Shown: positions 7,959 through 18,379 of the stretch, one piece after another
How the letters are laid out: every line of letters starts with the position of its first letter
Position numbering within the stretch: position 1 is the stretch's first letter
Assembly: GCA_031276355.1 (NCBI GenBank)
Contig: JAISNC010000103.1
Coordinates: forward strand, 1 to 42,833
Source of the DNA: Odoribacteraceae bacterium
Lineage (GTDB): Bacteria > Bacteroidota > Bacteroidia > Bacteroidales > Marinifilaceae
Reading direction: 5' to 3'
Length of the DNA: 42,833 nt
Translations under genes and position numbers: made by a program
Notes under the pieces: model-generated
Told to the model about the DNA's origin: nothing
The model's database searches: none
The model's input: the letters and a program-made list of their open reading frames with translations, nothing else

Positions 7959-9962
7959 ATGAAAAGAAAAATATTCGTATCTATCGTGATGTTGTGCTTG
8001 GTGACGCTCCCCGGCCTCGCCCAGATGATGAACCCGACCCGCTGGAGCTCGTCGATCGAGAAAGCGGGGGAGGATACCTACACGATTACCCTGAAAGCGA
8101 GCATCGACCCGGGGTGGGTGATCTACTCCCTTGACACGCCCGACGGCGGCCCGCAGAAGGCGGAATGGACGATCGACGAGGCGGGAACGGGGCAGGTGGA
8201 GTTGCTCGGTGCCCCCGTGGAGAAGGAGCCGAAGCGGAAGTTCGACGACATATTCAAGGTCGACGTACTCTATTTCGCGGGCAAGTACGAGGTATCGCGG
8301 CAAGTGAAGGTCACGGACCCGGGCCTGTCGACGATTCACGCGACGATGACCTTCCAGGCGTGCGAGGAGCAGTGCGTCAACCTGACGGAGGAGTTCGCGT
8401 TCGCGATCGAGCCGCGGGTGGCCGTTGCGCCGGCAACAAGCCCGGCAAGCGAGGCCGCGGCGAAGGACGATAACTTGTGGCTCTTCTTTTGGCTCGCGTT
8501 CGGGTCGGGGCTGCTGGCGGTGGTGATGCCGTGTGTCTTCCCGATGATCCCGATGACCGTGTCGTTCTTCATGCACGGCGATGCGAACAAGGCGAAGGCC
8601 CGCTCGAAGGCACTCTTCTTCTCGTTCTCGATCATCGCCATATACACGGCGCTGGGCCTGCTGGTGTCGTTCCTCCTCGGCCCCGGGTTTATCAACTGGT
8701 TGAGCACGCATTGGCTACCGAACACGTTCTTTTTCGTGATCTTCATCCTTTTCGCGGCCTCGTTCTTCGGGGCTTTCGAGATCGTGTTGCCCGCGTGGTT
8801 AGTGAATAAGTCGGACAAGCAGGCGGATAAGGGGGGGTACGCGGGCGCGTTTTTCATGGCGTTCACGCTGGTGCTGGTGTCGTTCTCCTGCACGGCCCCG
8901 ATTGTCGGGACGGTGCTGGTAGAAGCCGCGCGCGGTTCCATCCTCCGGCCGATCATCGGGATGCTGGGCTTCTCGATCGCGGTGGCCTTGCCGTTTGGCT
9001 TTTTCGCTTTCTTCCCCTCGCGACTGGGCGCGTTGCCGAAGTCGGGGGGGTGGTTGAACACGGTGAAGGTGGTGCTCGGCTTTATCGAGGTGGCGCTGGG
9101 CTTTAAGTTCTTGATGGTGGCCGACCAGACGTATCACTGGGGGTTGCTCGACCGGGAGGTCTATATCGCCCTCTGGATCGTGATATTCCTCTTGATGGGG
9201 ATCTACTTGATGGGGAAGATCAAGTTCCGTCACGACAGCGACCTGTCGCACATCGGGGTGGGGCGGTTGACACTGATTATCGTCACGTTTACCTTTGTCG
9301 TTTACTTGATCCCCGGCATGTTTGGTGCCCCGCTGAAGGCCCTGTCGGGCTACCTGCCCCCGCAGGAGTCGATCGATTTCGATATTAACCGCATCGTGCG
9401 CGAGAACGTGAAGGGGATTACCGCGGCGAGCGCTCCCGTCACGCCGGGCATCGCGGGCGAGAAGGTGAAGTACGCGGAGTTCTTGCATTTGCCGCACGGG
9501 CTGGACGGGTATTTCGAGTACGAGCAGGCGTTGCGGGCCGCTCGGGCCGCCGACAAGCCGCTGTTTATAGACTTCACGGGACACGGTTGCGCGAATTGCC
9601 GGGAGATGGAGAGTGCCGTGTGGTCGGATCCCCGCGTGCTGGAGGTGTTGCGGCGCGACTTCGTCGTGTTGGCGCTCTACGTGGACGATAAGACGAAACT
9701 CCCGGAGGCGGATCACTATGTCTCCGAGTATGACGGGAAAAAGAAGAATACCCTGGGGAAGAAGAATACCGACTTCCAGGTGAAGAAGTTTAACTCGAAT
9801 GCCCAGCCGAATTATATTTTGCTGGATAGCCGGCACGGGGACGAGGTGGATCTCGTGCCGCATCTCTTGGCACCTCCCCGCGGGCATGACCTGAACCGGG
9901 ATGCCTTCCTCGCTTTCCTACAGCAGGGGGTGAAGGAGTACAAGGCGCGGGCCGGCCGGTGA
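7959..9962 (+). CDS. dsbD: Protein-disulfide reductase DsbD family (periplasmic domain + CcdA-like TM domain + thioredoxin domain)
   Basis: Signal peptide MKRKIFVSIVMLCLVTLPGLAQ; 'VMPCVFPMIPMTVSFF', 'SFSCTAPIVG', C-terminal 'FIDFTGHGCANCREME' CxxC. Confidence 0.92.
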   Translation: MKRKIFVSIVMLCLVTLPGLAQMMNPTRWSSSIEKAGEDTYTITLKASIDPGWVIYSLDTPDGGPQKAEWTIDEAGTGQVELLGAPVEKEPKRKFDDIFKVDVLYFAGKYEVSRQVKVTDPGLSTIHATMTFQACEEQCVNLTEEFAFAIEPRVAVAPATSPASEAAAKDDNLWLFFWLAFGSGLLAVVMPCVFPMIPMTVSFFMHGDANKAKARSKALFFSFSIIAIYTALGLLVSFLLGPGFINWLSTHWLPNTFFFVIFILFAASFFGAFEIVLPAWLVNKSDKQADKGGYAGAFFMAFTLVLVSFSCTAPIVGTVLVEAARGSILRPIIGMLGFSIAVALPFGFFAFFPSRLGALPKSGGWLNTVKVVLGFIEVALGFKFLMVADQTYHWGLLDREVYIALWIVIFLLMGIYLMGKIKFRHDSDLSHIGVGRLTLIIVTFTFVVYLIPGMFGAPLKALSGYLPPQESIDFDINRIVRENVKGITAASAPVTPGIAGEKVKYAEFLHLPHGLDGYFEYEQALRAARAADKPLFIDFTGHGCANCREMESAVWSDPRVLEVLRRDFVVLALYVDDKTKLPEADHYVSEYDGKKKNTLGKKNTDFQVKKFNSNAQPNYILLDSRHGDEVDLVPHLLAPPRGHDLNRDAFLAFLQQGVKEYKARAGR

Positions 9963-9967
9963 ATCAC

Positions 9968-10027
9968 ATTTGACTGTTGAGGCGCTCTCGTGTCGATTAC
10001 GACACGAGAGCGCCTCAATAGTTAAAT
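9968..10027. terminator. Very long hairpin between convergent dsbD and smpB (bidirectional terminator)
   Basis: atttgactgttgaggcgctctcgtgtcg-atta-cgacacgagagcgcctcaatagttaaat: 28-bp stem (two GT wobbles), 4-nt loop. Confidence 0.85.
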
Positions 10028-10029
10028 TA

Positions 10030-10479
10030 TCAGTGTTTCAGGTGGCGATCCATCTCGCGGCGGGCATCTTTCAGTTTCAGGGACTCGCGTTTATCGTATG
10101 CTTTCTTGCCGCGCGCGAGGGCGATGCGCAATTTAGCGAGTCCTTTCTCGTTTAGAAAGAGTCGAATAGGAATGATGGTGAGGCCGCTCTCCTTGGTTTT
10201 GCGGTCGAGCCGGTAGAGCTCCTTGTGGGTAAGTAATAGCTTGCGCTCGCGGCGTTCCGGGTGATTGTAGTAGGTGCCCAGCCGGTACTCCGCGATATAC
10301 ATGCCCTTGACCCACAACTCCCCGTGTTGGAAATAGCAGTACGCGTCGACTAAGCTGGCCTTGCTCGCGCGGATGGATTTGATCTCGGTGCCGGTGAGGA
10401 CGATGCCCGCCGTGTACTCTTCGATGAACTCGTAATCGAAGGAGGCTCGCTTGTTTTTGATGTTTATCTCTTGGTTCAT
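10030..10479 (-). CDS. smpB: SsrA-binding protein
   Basis: '[40 protein letters not shown]...[21 protein letters not shown]'; start at 10479, not the track's 10578. Confidence 0.95.
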   Translation of the reverse strand: MNQEINIKNKRASFDYEFIEEYTAGIVLTGTEIKSIRASKASLVDAYCYFQHGELWVKGMYIAEYRLGTYYNHPERRERKLLLTHKELYRLDRKTKESGLTIIPIRLFLNEKGLAKLRIALARGKKAYDKRESLKLKDARREMDRHLKH

Positions 10480-10487
10480 GAAGCGGG

Positions 10488-11063
10488 TTATATGATGATC
10501 GGGACGCGGAGTAAGATAGCCAGCAAATGCGTGAGGATGAGTGGTAAACTGACCGCTATCAGCCCGATGATAAAACAACTGCTCTGGGCTTGTGCAGGTG
10601 TCGTGGCGGTGAGGGCGTGCAGTCCGGTGTAGAGCGTATAGAACGCGTAGAGGCTCAACACGGTCATCAGGTCGCCGATGAAATTCCGGGGGGGAAAGCC
10701 CATCGAGAGAGAGCGAAAGAGGAGGTAGACGGTGAAGGTATACACCACTAATGCCAGGACGGTAGCGCTACGCTTGACATCCGGCGCGAGGAGCGCTTTC
10801 GTGATGCGAAACGTGATGTAGCACCCCACCGTGCAGGCCAAAAAGTTGATGAGGCCCCAGCGGATGGCGGACAGGAAGTCGCCCGTCGCCCAGCGTAGCA
10901 GCACGACGAGGAGGGAGAGTAGCGCGCAGGGTAGGACGATGAAGTCCCGGAAGAGCGGTACCCCGCCGGGACGTTCATCGCGGATCACCTTCCATTCTCG
11001 CCCCGGCGCCAGTAGCAACCCTTTGAGGCGGATGAGAAAAAAGGTTATGCGTTCTCTCCTCAT
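10488..11063 (-). CDS. Yip1-family membrane protein
   Basis: '[19 protein letters not shown]' N-terminus plus five TM segments typical of Bacteroidota Yip1-family proteins. Confidence 0.75.
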   Translation of the reverse strand: MRRERITFFLIRLKGLLLAPGREWKVIRDERPGGVPLFRDFIVLPCALLSLLVVLLRWATGDFLSAIRWGLINFLACTVGCYITFRITKALLAPDVKRSATVLALVVYTFTVYLLFRSLSMGFPPRNFIGDLMTVLSLYAFYTLYTGLHALTATTPAQAQSSCFIIGLIAVSLPLILTHLLAILLRVPIII

Positions 11064-11073
11064 GGATAGTGCT

Positions 11074-12339
11074 TTATGCTCGTTTCGTTACACCCACCTT
11101 GTGGCCTGCCACGGCGAAGTATAGGATAAAGAGGTAGCACGGGAGTCCGATCACGAAGTACGCGAGCTGGCGCCCGATGCTCGCGCACTCGGCGAGCTGG
11201 CCATAGAGCAGTGGTAGCACGGCCCCCCCGGCGATGGCCATGATGAGGAGGGCGGAGCCGGTTTTCGTGTGCCGCCCCAGCCCGAAGATGGCCAACGGGA
11301 AGATGGCCGGCCACATCAGCGAGTTGGCGAGGCTAAAGAGCGCTACCGCCCATATCGAGAGATTGGCGGGGAGCACGAGGAGCGAGGCGGCCAGTAGCAC
11401 GCCCAGGGCCGCGCAGGCCAGCAACGCGTTGGATTGGCTGATATAGCGCGGGATGGAGACGATGCCGATGATATACCCGGCGATCAGCGCGATCATGGAG
11501 TAGGTGGGGAACACCTTGGCCTCGTCCATGCTCATCCCCAGGGATTTCGCGTAGTTAATCAGCGTGTCGATGGCGATGACCTCCATGCCCACGTAGAGGA
11601 AGAGGGTGAGCACCCCGATCCACAGGTGGGGGTAAGTGAAGATCGAGCGGGGCGCGGCAGGCGTTTTGACAGCCTCTTCCCGGCTGTCGATACTCGGTAG
11701 CGGGGAGAAGCGCACGAAGAGGCCCAGCAGCACGAGCGATCCCATGATGATGACGTACGGGACGATCGCCTTGGACGCGAGCAGGTCCAATTCCATGGTC
11801 CGAGCCAGGGTATCAAGACCGTTGAGTTTGGTTTCCAGCCCGTCGATGTCCTTTAACACGACGGAGCCGAGGATCAGGGGACTGATGGCCCCGGCGAACT
11901 TGTTGCAGATACCCATGATACTCACCCGTTTCGCGGCACTTTCGGGTGCTCCCAGCTCGATGACGTACGGGTTGGAAGCGGTCTGGAGAATGGACAACCC
12001 GGTGCCCATCACGAAGAGACCCAGCAGGAACAGCCCGTACGTGCGCGACGTGGCTGCCGGGATAAAGAGCAGTGCCCCGATGGCCATGATGAACAGCCCG
12101 AGCATCATGCCGTTCTTGTAGCCGGTCAGGCGCAGCACCCAGGCCGACGGCAGCGCCATGAAGAAGTAGGCGATGTAGAAAGCGAAGGTTACCCAGTAAC
12201 TTTGGCTCTCCGTCAACTCGCAGGATATTTTCAGGTAGGGGATCAGCGTGGCATTTAACCACGTCACGAAACCGAAGATGAAAAAGAGAATCCCGATGAT
12301 GAAGATTCCCGTGGTGTAAGAGTGTTTGTTTTGAGTCAT
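11074..12339 (-). CDS. Sugar MFS transporter (FucP/GluP family)
   Basis: 'FFIFGFVTWLNATLIPYLKISCELTESQSYWVTFAFYIAYFFMALPS' and 'ASNPYVIELGAPESAAKRVSIMGICNKFAGAISPLI'. Confidence 0.93.
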   Translation of the reverse strand: MTQNKHSYTTGIFIIGILFFIFGFVTWLNATLIPYLKISCELTESQSYWVTFAFYIAYFFMALPSAWVLRLTGYKNGMMLGLFIMAIGALLFIPAATSRTYGLFLLGLFVMGTGLSILQTASNPYVIELGAPESAAKRVSIMGICNKFAGAISPLILGSVVLKDIDGLETKLNGLDTLARTMELDLLASKAIVPYVIIMGSLVLLGLFVRFSPLPSIDSREEAVKTPAAPRSIFTYPHLWIGVLTLFLYVGMEVIAIDTLINYAKSLGMSMDEAKVFPTYSMIALIAGYIIGIVSIPRYISQSNALLACAALGVLLAASLLVLPANLSIWAVALFSLANSLMWPAIFPLAIFGLGRHTKTGSALLIMAIAGGAVLPLLYGQLAECASIGRQLAYFVIGLPCYLFILYFAVAGHKVGVTKRA

Positions 12340-12426
12340 AACATGTCTATTAGTTAAATGTTTCGATATAAAACAGCGTGATGCATCTCACGCGGCCAAA
12401 GTTAGTAATAAATTTTAAAAACGGGC

Positions 12427-12456
12427 TTGTGCCGTTGGAATTATTCGTTACTTTTG
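12427..12456 (+). promoter_or_regulatory. Bacteroidota-type promoter upstream of the ECF sigma gene
   Basis: TTG-N19-TACTTTTG (-7 consensus TAnnTTTG). Confidence 0.5.
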
Positions 12457-12627
12457 CGATCGCTGTTCGTTGAAAGGGAGAAGATAAAATGGGTTGTCGA
12501 TCGTGCTTTCCCGCGTGCCAGCTCTTGGTGCTACTTGGGCATGGGCCGGTTCGGGCGGAACGCGTGGGGATTAAGAGGTGTCGGCTCTTTCGGCTTGCTT
12601 TCACGGTGTTTATTAATTGTTCTATTT

Positions 12628-13197
12628 ATGGGAAACATCCCGGGCCAGGAGTTGATAACACGCTTGAATACCAAGGAGACGCGGGCATTCGAGGAGTTGT
12701 TCCACGCGTATTACGCGCCACTTTGTTTCTTCGCGACGAAGATCGTGAAGGACGAGGAGGCCGCGCGTGACGTGGTGCAGGATGTCTTCATTCGCTTTTG
12801 GGAACGGGGACTGTCATTCGAGAACATGGCCGCGGTGAAATCGTGCCTTTATACTTCGGTGCATAACAGGGCGTTGAACTACTTGGAAAAGCAACGTAAC
12901 CGGAAACGGATACGGGAGAGTTTTGACGTGGAGGAGGAGTATGTGGAGGGTGATTTTTTGTTTCGACAAGTGGAGGCCGATCTTTTTCAGGCGCTTTTTG
13001 CCGCGATAGAGGAGTTGCCTGCCCAGTGTCGCGAGGTGTTCACGTTGAGTTACCTCGAGCAGAAAAATATCCGGGAGGTCGCCCGCTCTCTGAATATTGC
13101 CGAGACCACCGTGAAGACCCAGCGCCGCCGGGCGAAAGCCTTCCTGAAAATACGCCTGCAAGGAGGGGAATACTGGTTACTGCTCCTTTTTATTTAG
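12628..13197 (+). CDS. RNA polymerase ECF sigma-70 factor
   Basis: 'ETRAFEELFHAYYAPLCFFATKIVKDEEAARDVVQDVFIRFWE...LPAQCREVFTLSYLEQKNIREVARSLNIAETTVKTQRRRA'; likely start ATG 12628. Confidence 0.93.
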   Translation: MGNIPGQELITRLNTKETRAFEELFHAYYAPLCFFATKIVKDEEAARDVVQDVFIRFWERGLSFENMAAVKSCLYTSVHNRALNYLEKQRNRKRIRESFDVEEEYVEGDFLFRQVEADLFQALFAAIEELPAQCREVFTLSYLEQKNIREVARSLNIAETTVKTQRRRAKAFLKIRLQGGEYWLLLLFI

Positions 13198-13224
13198 GAG
13201 GAGGATGATCCCCGTGCGGGAGAG

Positions 13225-13259
13225 GCCCAATCTCAAAAGTCGGTTTTCGTCATTGGTAG
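13225..13259. repeat. Degenerate half copy of the MITE-like repeat at 26353-26490
   Basis: tctcaaaagtcggttttcgtcattggtag compared with reverse complement tctcaaaagtctcgcctaaacgtcattggtag at 26453-26485. Confidence 0.5.
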
Positions 13260-13388
13260 ACAATACGAGAGGCCTGCTCCCCATATAAAAAAAAATCTCT
13301 CTTCCTGTACTCCTTTTTCTCCTTTTACCGGTTTAAGTGATGATACTTTATAATATGAAATGATAAGGGATACCGTGAAATCTATATT

Positions 13389-14555
13389 ATGAATGATAAA
13401 ATGATTGAGAGTGATTGTTTTACGCGAGAAAAACTCGTCGAGTTAATCACCGCGGCGATGAAGGGAGAGTTTACCGTGGGGCAACGGGAGGAGCTGGAGC
13501 GGTGGCTGGCGGAACGGAAAGAGAACCGTACCTTTTTCGAAGAGGTACAGGAGGATGCGCGCGTGCGGGAGAACTTGCTCCTGTACAAGCGTTTCGACCC
13601 TGTCCGCGATTGGCGACAGGTGGATCCCGCTCGTCGTGCCTGGCGTCGGTTCTCTCGTCGTGTCTCTGTCGCGGCAGGAATCGCGTTGCTATTGGGGGGG
13701 CCGTGGGCGCTTCGCCATTTCCTCGTCGGGCCTGACCCGCGCGTTGACGTGACGGTGACCACGGAGGTGCTCCCTGGTACGCACAAGGCCCGGTTGACGG
13801 TAGAGTCGGGGACGACGTTCGTGTTGGGTGCGGCGCGGGACTCGATGATGGTGCTCCCGGAGGAGGTGCTCCAGGAGGATGACAGCCGGTTGCTGTACCG
13901 GGAGGTGGCCGGTGGGGAGGTAACGTGGCACACGTTGGAGGTGCCCCGCGGTGGGGAGTACCGGTTAGAGTTGTCTGACGGTACGCTGATCACGTTGAAT
14001 GCCGGGTCGAGGATCCGTTATCCGAATCGTTTCGAGGGGGCTGAACGCCGGGTGGAGTTGGAAGGCGAGGCGTTTTTCAGCGTGACGCGACAGGAGGGGT
14101 GCCCCTTTATCGTGTCGAGCGACCAGCTGCAAGTGCGGGTGTTGGGTACCTCGTTTAATTTAAAAGTGTACCCGGGGGAACGGCAGCAGACGACGTTGTT
14201 GGCGGGGCGCGTGGTGGTGGATTGTGGGGAAGAGAGCGTACCGGTGCAGCCGGGCGAGCAGCTGACGTGGAACGGGCGAGCGTGGAGCGTGCGGCAGGTG
14301 GACGTCACCCCTTACATCGCGTGGAAAGAGCAGCGATTTGTTTTTGACGACGAGTTGCTGGAGGACGTGCTACGGCAGTTGGAGCGGTGGTACGACATCA
14401 ACGTCTACATCCGCTACCCCTCGTTGAAGGAGATCCGGTACACGGGGAATTTACCCAAGTACGAGGATATTGACAAGGTGTTGCACCTGCTTGAGTTGGC
14501 TGCACACGTGCATTTTAACTTGAGTGGTCGCACCTTGTTCGTGGAGAAAGAATAA
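13389..14555 (+). CDS. FecR-family anti-sigma factor
   Basis: N-terminal cytoplasmic domain, TM, 'LEVPRGGEYRLELSDGTLITLNAGSRIRYPNRF...RRVELEGEAFFSV' and C-terminal STN-interacting region. Confidence 0.93.
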   Translation: MNDKMIESDCFTREKLVELITAAMKGEFTVGQREELERWLAERKENRTFFEEVQEDARVRENLLLYKRFDPVRDWRQVDPARRAWRRFSRRVSVAAGIALLLGGPWALRHFLVGPDPRVDVTVTTEVLPGTHKARLTVESGTTFVLGAARDSMMVLPEEVLQEDDSRLLYREVAGGEVTWHTLEVPRGGEYRLELSDGTLITLNAGSRIRYPNRFEGAERRVELEGEAFFSVTRQEGCPFIVSSDQLQVRVLGTSFNLKVYPGERQQTTLLAGRVVVDCGEESVPVQPGEQLTWNGRAWSVRQVDVTPYIAWKEQRFVFDDELLEDVLRQLERWYDINVYIRYPSLKEIRYTGNLPKYEDIDKVLHLLELAAHVHFNLSGRTLFVEKE

Positions 14556-14562
14556 ACGAAAA

Positions 14563-14611
14563 CGGGGAAGCGCGCCAACGCCTCCCCGCGAAAAGGCCAT
14601 ACGAGATGGCC
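14563..14611 (+). promoter_or_regulatory. Two tandem hairpins in the FecR-SusC intergenic region
   Basis: cggggaagcg-cgccaa-cgcctccccg (about 14563-14588) followed by ggccat-acgag-atggcc (14595-14611). Confidence 0.5.
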
Positions 14612-14638
14612 GAGTATTAATATAAAACACACAAATCT

Positions 14639-17600
14639 ATGAAAAAATGTCGGAATTATGACATAGGAGCATCTTCCTATGTATTTCGAAGATGGATGTT
14701 AACCATGAAAATGCTATTTTTTGTGTTCGCGCTCACCTTGTCGACGGTTAACGCGACGACTCACGCGCAGGTTCGTTTGAACATGGATGTGAAAAACGCG
14801 ACCCTCCAGGAGGTGTTCCGTCAGATCACCCTGCTGACGGGGTACGAGTTCGTCTACAGCAGCAACGAGTTGCGGGGAATAGGCCGTATCTCCCTGAAAG
14901 CGGAGGAGATGGAGTTATCTGATGTGCTGGAAGCCTGCCTGCGGGAGACACACTTGTGGTATCTCGTGGAGGAGGAGATCATCGTGATTTCACCGAAGTT
15001 GAGTAACCCCGCCAAGCGACAGCAGGCGCAACCGCAACGTTCCCTTTATATATCGGGAAAGGTGGTCGATGCCGAGGGGAAACCGTTACCCGGTGCCACG
15101 GTGCAGGTCAAAGGGACGATCATCGGAACAATAACGGACGTTGACGGCAAGTTTCGCATTAGTCTCCCGGAGCGAGGGGCCCAGGAGTTGCTCATCACGT
15201 TTATCGGGATGAAAAGTCGCACCCTCCTGCTAACGGAACGCCCGGCGAGCGGCGAGTGGCTGCTTGTGATGGAGGAAGACCTCCTTCACCTTGATGACGT
15301 GATCGTCACGGGTTTCAAAAATATTCCCAAGCATGAGTTGACGGGCTCCGTGAAGCGCCTCGAGGCGGAAGATATATTGCAGGGGTCCAAGTTTTCTCTT
15401 GATCAGATGTTGGCCGGGCAGGTGGCCGGTATGTCGGTGATCACCACCTCCGGCGAGCCGAGCGCCACCCCTAAAATCCGTATCCGCGGTACCTCGTCTA
15501 TCCTGAGCAACAAAACCCCGTTGTGGGTGGTGGATGGCATCATCCTGTCGGATCCGACAACGGTACAATCGTTGCAAGAGCTTGAAAACATCAACTTAAA
15601 CGGGGATGATGCCTCTTACTTGATCGGTAATGCTATTGCCGGGCTTAACCCGCAGGACATCGAGTCGATCAACGTGCTGAAGGATGCGGCCGCGACCTCT
15701 TTATACGGTATCCAGGCGGCCAATGGCGTGATTGTGGTGACGACCAAGAGAGGGCACGTGGGGAAGGCCGTGATCAGGTACAGCGGCAATGTCACGTTAA
15801 GTAGGCGCGAATCCTACAAGCAACGTTACCTGATGAACGCCAGCGAGCGGATAAAACTCTCGCAGGAGATCATGGAAAGTGCTATCCCTTACGGTCGTTT
15901 CCCTACCGGGATCGGCTACGAGGGGTTGTACATGCAATACCAGAACAAGGAGATCACCTATGACGAGTTCTTGACGGGCCTGGACAAGATGGCGAAACGC
16001 AACACGGACTGGTACGATCTACTTTTCCGTAATCCGGTAAGCCACAACCATACGGTAAGTGTCAGCGGAGGAAACGAGCAGACGCGTTATTACGCCTCGT
16101 TGGGATATACCGATAGCCAAGGTACCGCGATCACGAGCGAGAGCCAGCGATACAACGCCTCCATGAGCATTGATTCGTGGTTGAGAAGCAATCTTAACAT
16201 GAGTTTGAAACTGTCGGCTAACACGACTCGGAATCGCGGTTTTTATGGCGCTAATCCGAGCGAGTGGGCGCGTACCACCTCCCGCACCATCCCCGCGTAC
16301 AATGACGATGGCTCGTACCATTTTTACACCACGAATTATAGAACGAACAGCATTGATCCCAGCAAAGAGCCTTTGGTGCTTAATTACCTCAATGAACTAC
16401 AAGAAACCGGACAGCGGGCAGCTATTATGAACCTGACCACTTCTCTCGCTTTGCGCTGGGATGTCATAAATGGTTTACGTTACGAGCTGATCGCGGGTGT
16501 CGTCGAGAGCCGAAACACCGTGCAATCGTGGGCGAGCGATCGTTCCTACACGGTCGCCAAGATCCGAGGATACAATTATGGCGCGCGGGATCCATTTTCA
16601 GCTGACGAGGAGGCGTCTACACTCCCGTATGGGGGTACCTTCTCGAACAGCGAGCGGAGAGAGACCGACTACTCGTTGCGCAACCAGTTGACCTACACGA
16701 AGACGATCAACGAGGATCACCTGTTCTCCGTGATGGGGGTATCCGTCATCCGCAGTACCCTCGCCAAGGGCTACTCGAGCAAGGCGTATGGCTGGAGAGG
16801 AGACCGGGGGCAGTTGATCTCCCCGCAAGTCAATGTCAATAACTACAAGGCCCTTGTCGCCGCTTCGCTCTTGTCGCCGGTCATCGTTGACAACGTGAAA
16901 AACACGGTGTCATGGTTGGGATCCGCCTCTTATAGTTACAAGGATAAGTTCATTTTAAATGGTGATATTCGCACGGACGGTTCCAACCAGTTTGGGGAAA
17001 ACCCGGAACACAGGTTTCTGCCGGTGTGGTCCCTGTCGGGCAAATACACGTTATCTAACGAGGATTTCTTGAAAGACAATGACCTCTTGACCTACTTGGC
17101 CCTGCGCGGGTCGTATGGTTTCCAGGGAAATGTCGACAAGAACACCTCCCCGGATCTCGTGGTGCAGTTGCAACCCTATAACTCGGACAGGCACTTTGAC
17201 ATGGCCTCTATCTACCTGTTTCCTAATCCCGGTCTTCGTTGGGAGCAGACGGAGAGCTATACCGTTGGCTTGGAGTTCGCCTTGGGCCAGGGACGCTTGT
17301 CGGGAACGATCGAGACCTACAAGAAATATGGAACCGATATGATCTTGCGGTCAGAAGTGCCTCAATATAACGGGGTGGACTTTACCAAGATCAATAGCGG
17401 GAAGATGACAAACAGCGGGTTTGAGGTAGACGTGATAGGCTACCCCATTCGCACGAAAGAGTGGGAAGTGGGTATCGGCCTGGTGATGGGGCACAATAAA
17501 AACGTCGTCACCAAAGCCAACTCGTTGATTGAGGGAAGTAACCAAAAGACCAGGAATGCCAATCAGGTGAACGGGAACGCGATCATCGTGAGCGAGGCAT

Positions 17601-18361
17601 ACGGGACACTTTGGTCGTATCGTTTTGCGGGCCTGGATCACGATACGGGCTTACCTCTCTTTTACGAGAATGGAGAAAAGGAGGCCTACTTGAAGAAGAA
17701 TGGCAGTTTCTGGGAGCCATCCGATGCCTCGGACACGCTTGCCATTCGAGTCCCCAACTACACGGTGTATGATGATGCGGTAGACATCGTGAGATCCGGT
17801 GCTCCGACACCCACCTTGACGGGAGGCTTGAACTTGAGCCTCCGCTATAAGAACTTGCGCGTGCGGGCGGGCTTTACCTTCTCGGTAGGAGGAGTCGATC
17901 GCCTGCCGGCACTCTACAACGGGGAGTATGACCATGTTTTTGACCCGATTTACAACGTGTCGAAAGAGCTTTCAAATCGTTGGAAGAAACCGGGGGACGA
18001 AGCTTTTACCAACATTCCCGCGCTCTACGATCGTATCGCGTTCCAGGATCTCGTGAAGCGCTCTTCCAGCACGGGTGGTAAAATACGTACCACCACCAAC
18101 GGCACGGATCTGTACGATCGTTCGGATATCATGATCGCCCCCACCGATAACCTGCGCATGAATAACTTGAACATTAGCTACCTGTTGCCTGACAATTTCG
18201 TGAATTTGTTAGGAGTACACAACATGGATATCTCGTTTCAGGCAACCAACCTGTTCCTGATCGCTGACAAGGCCTGGCGCGGGCGCGACCCGGAACAGTC
18301 GGGAAGCGCCAACGTGCGCCCCCCGAGCACCTTTACTCTTGGCGTGAACATGAGCTTTTAA
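14639..18361 (+). CDS. SusC/RagA TonB-linked outer membrane receptor with N-terminal STN domain
   Basis: STN 'NATLQEVFRQITLLTGYEFVYSSNEL', CarboxypepD_reg-like 'ISGKVVDAEGKPLPGATVQVKGT', plug 'IRGTSSILSNKTPLWVVDGII...DIESINVLKDAAATSLYGIQAANGVIVVTTKRG'. Confidence 0.96.
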   Translation: MKKCRNYDIGASSYVFRRWMLTMKMLFFVFALTLSTVNATTHAQVRLNMDVKNATLQEVFRQITLLTGYEFVYSSNELRGIGRISLKAEEMELSDVLEACLRETHLWYLVEEEIIVISPKLSNPAKRQQAQPQRSLYISGKVVDAEGKPLPGATVQVKGTIIGTITDVDGKFRISLPERGAQELLITFIGMKSRTLLLTERPASGEWLLVMEEDLLHLDDVIVTGFKNIPKHELTGSVKRLEAEDILQGSKFSLDQMLAGQVAGMSVITTSGEPSATPKIRIRGTSSILSNKTPLWVVDGIILSDPTTVQSLQELENINLNGDDASYLIGNAIAGLNPQDIESINVLKDAAATSLYGIQAANGVIVVTTKRGHVGKAVIRYSGNVTLSRRESYKQRYLMNASERIKLSQEIMESAIPYGRFPTGIGYEGLYMQYQNKEITYDEFLTGLDKMAKRNTDWYDLLFRNPVSHNHTVSVSGGNEQTRYYASLGYTDSQGTAITSESQRYNASMSIDSWLRSNLNMSLKLSANTTRNRGFYGANPSEWARTTSRTIPAYNDDGSYHFYTTNYRTNSIDPSKEPLVLNYLNELQETGQRAAIMNLTTSLALRWDVINGLRYELIAGVVESRNTVQSWASDRSYTVAKIRGYNYGARDPFSADEEASTLPYGGTFSNSERRETDYSLRNQLTYTKTINEDHLFSVMGVSVIRSTLAKGYSSKAYGWRGDRGQLISPQVNVNNYKALVAASLLSPVIVDNVKNTVSWLGSASYSYKDKFILNGDIRTDGSNQFGENPEHRFLPVWSLSGKYTLSNEDFLKDNDLLTYLALRGSYGFQGNVDKNTSPDLVVQLQPYNSDRHFDMASIYLFPNPGLRWEQTESYTVGLEFALGQGRLSGTIETYKKYGTDMILRSEVPQYNGVDFTKINSGKMTNSGFEVDVIGYPIRTKEWEVGIGLVMGHNKNVVTKANSLIEGSNQKTRNANQVNGNAIIVSEAYGTLWSYRFAGLDHDTGLPLFYENGEKEAYLKKNGSFWEPSDASDTLAIRVPNYTVYDDAVDIVRSGAPTPTLTGGLNLSLRYKNLRVRAGFTFSVGGVDRLPALYNGEYDHVFDPIYNVSKELSNRWKKPGDEAFTNIPALYDRIAFQDLVKRSSSTGGKIRTTTNGTDLYDRSDIMIAPTDNLRMNNLNISYLLPDNFVNLLGVHNMDISFQATNLFLIADKAWRGRDPEQSGSANVRPPSTFTLGVNMSF

Positions 18362-18379
18362 ATATTAAACACATTCATT

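Noticed and set aside
8799-9887. 362-aa antisense ORF in dsbD (also 253- and 241-aa ones)
   Set aside because: GC-rich antisense shadow of a clearly coding DsbD frame; no recognisable domains
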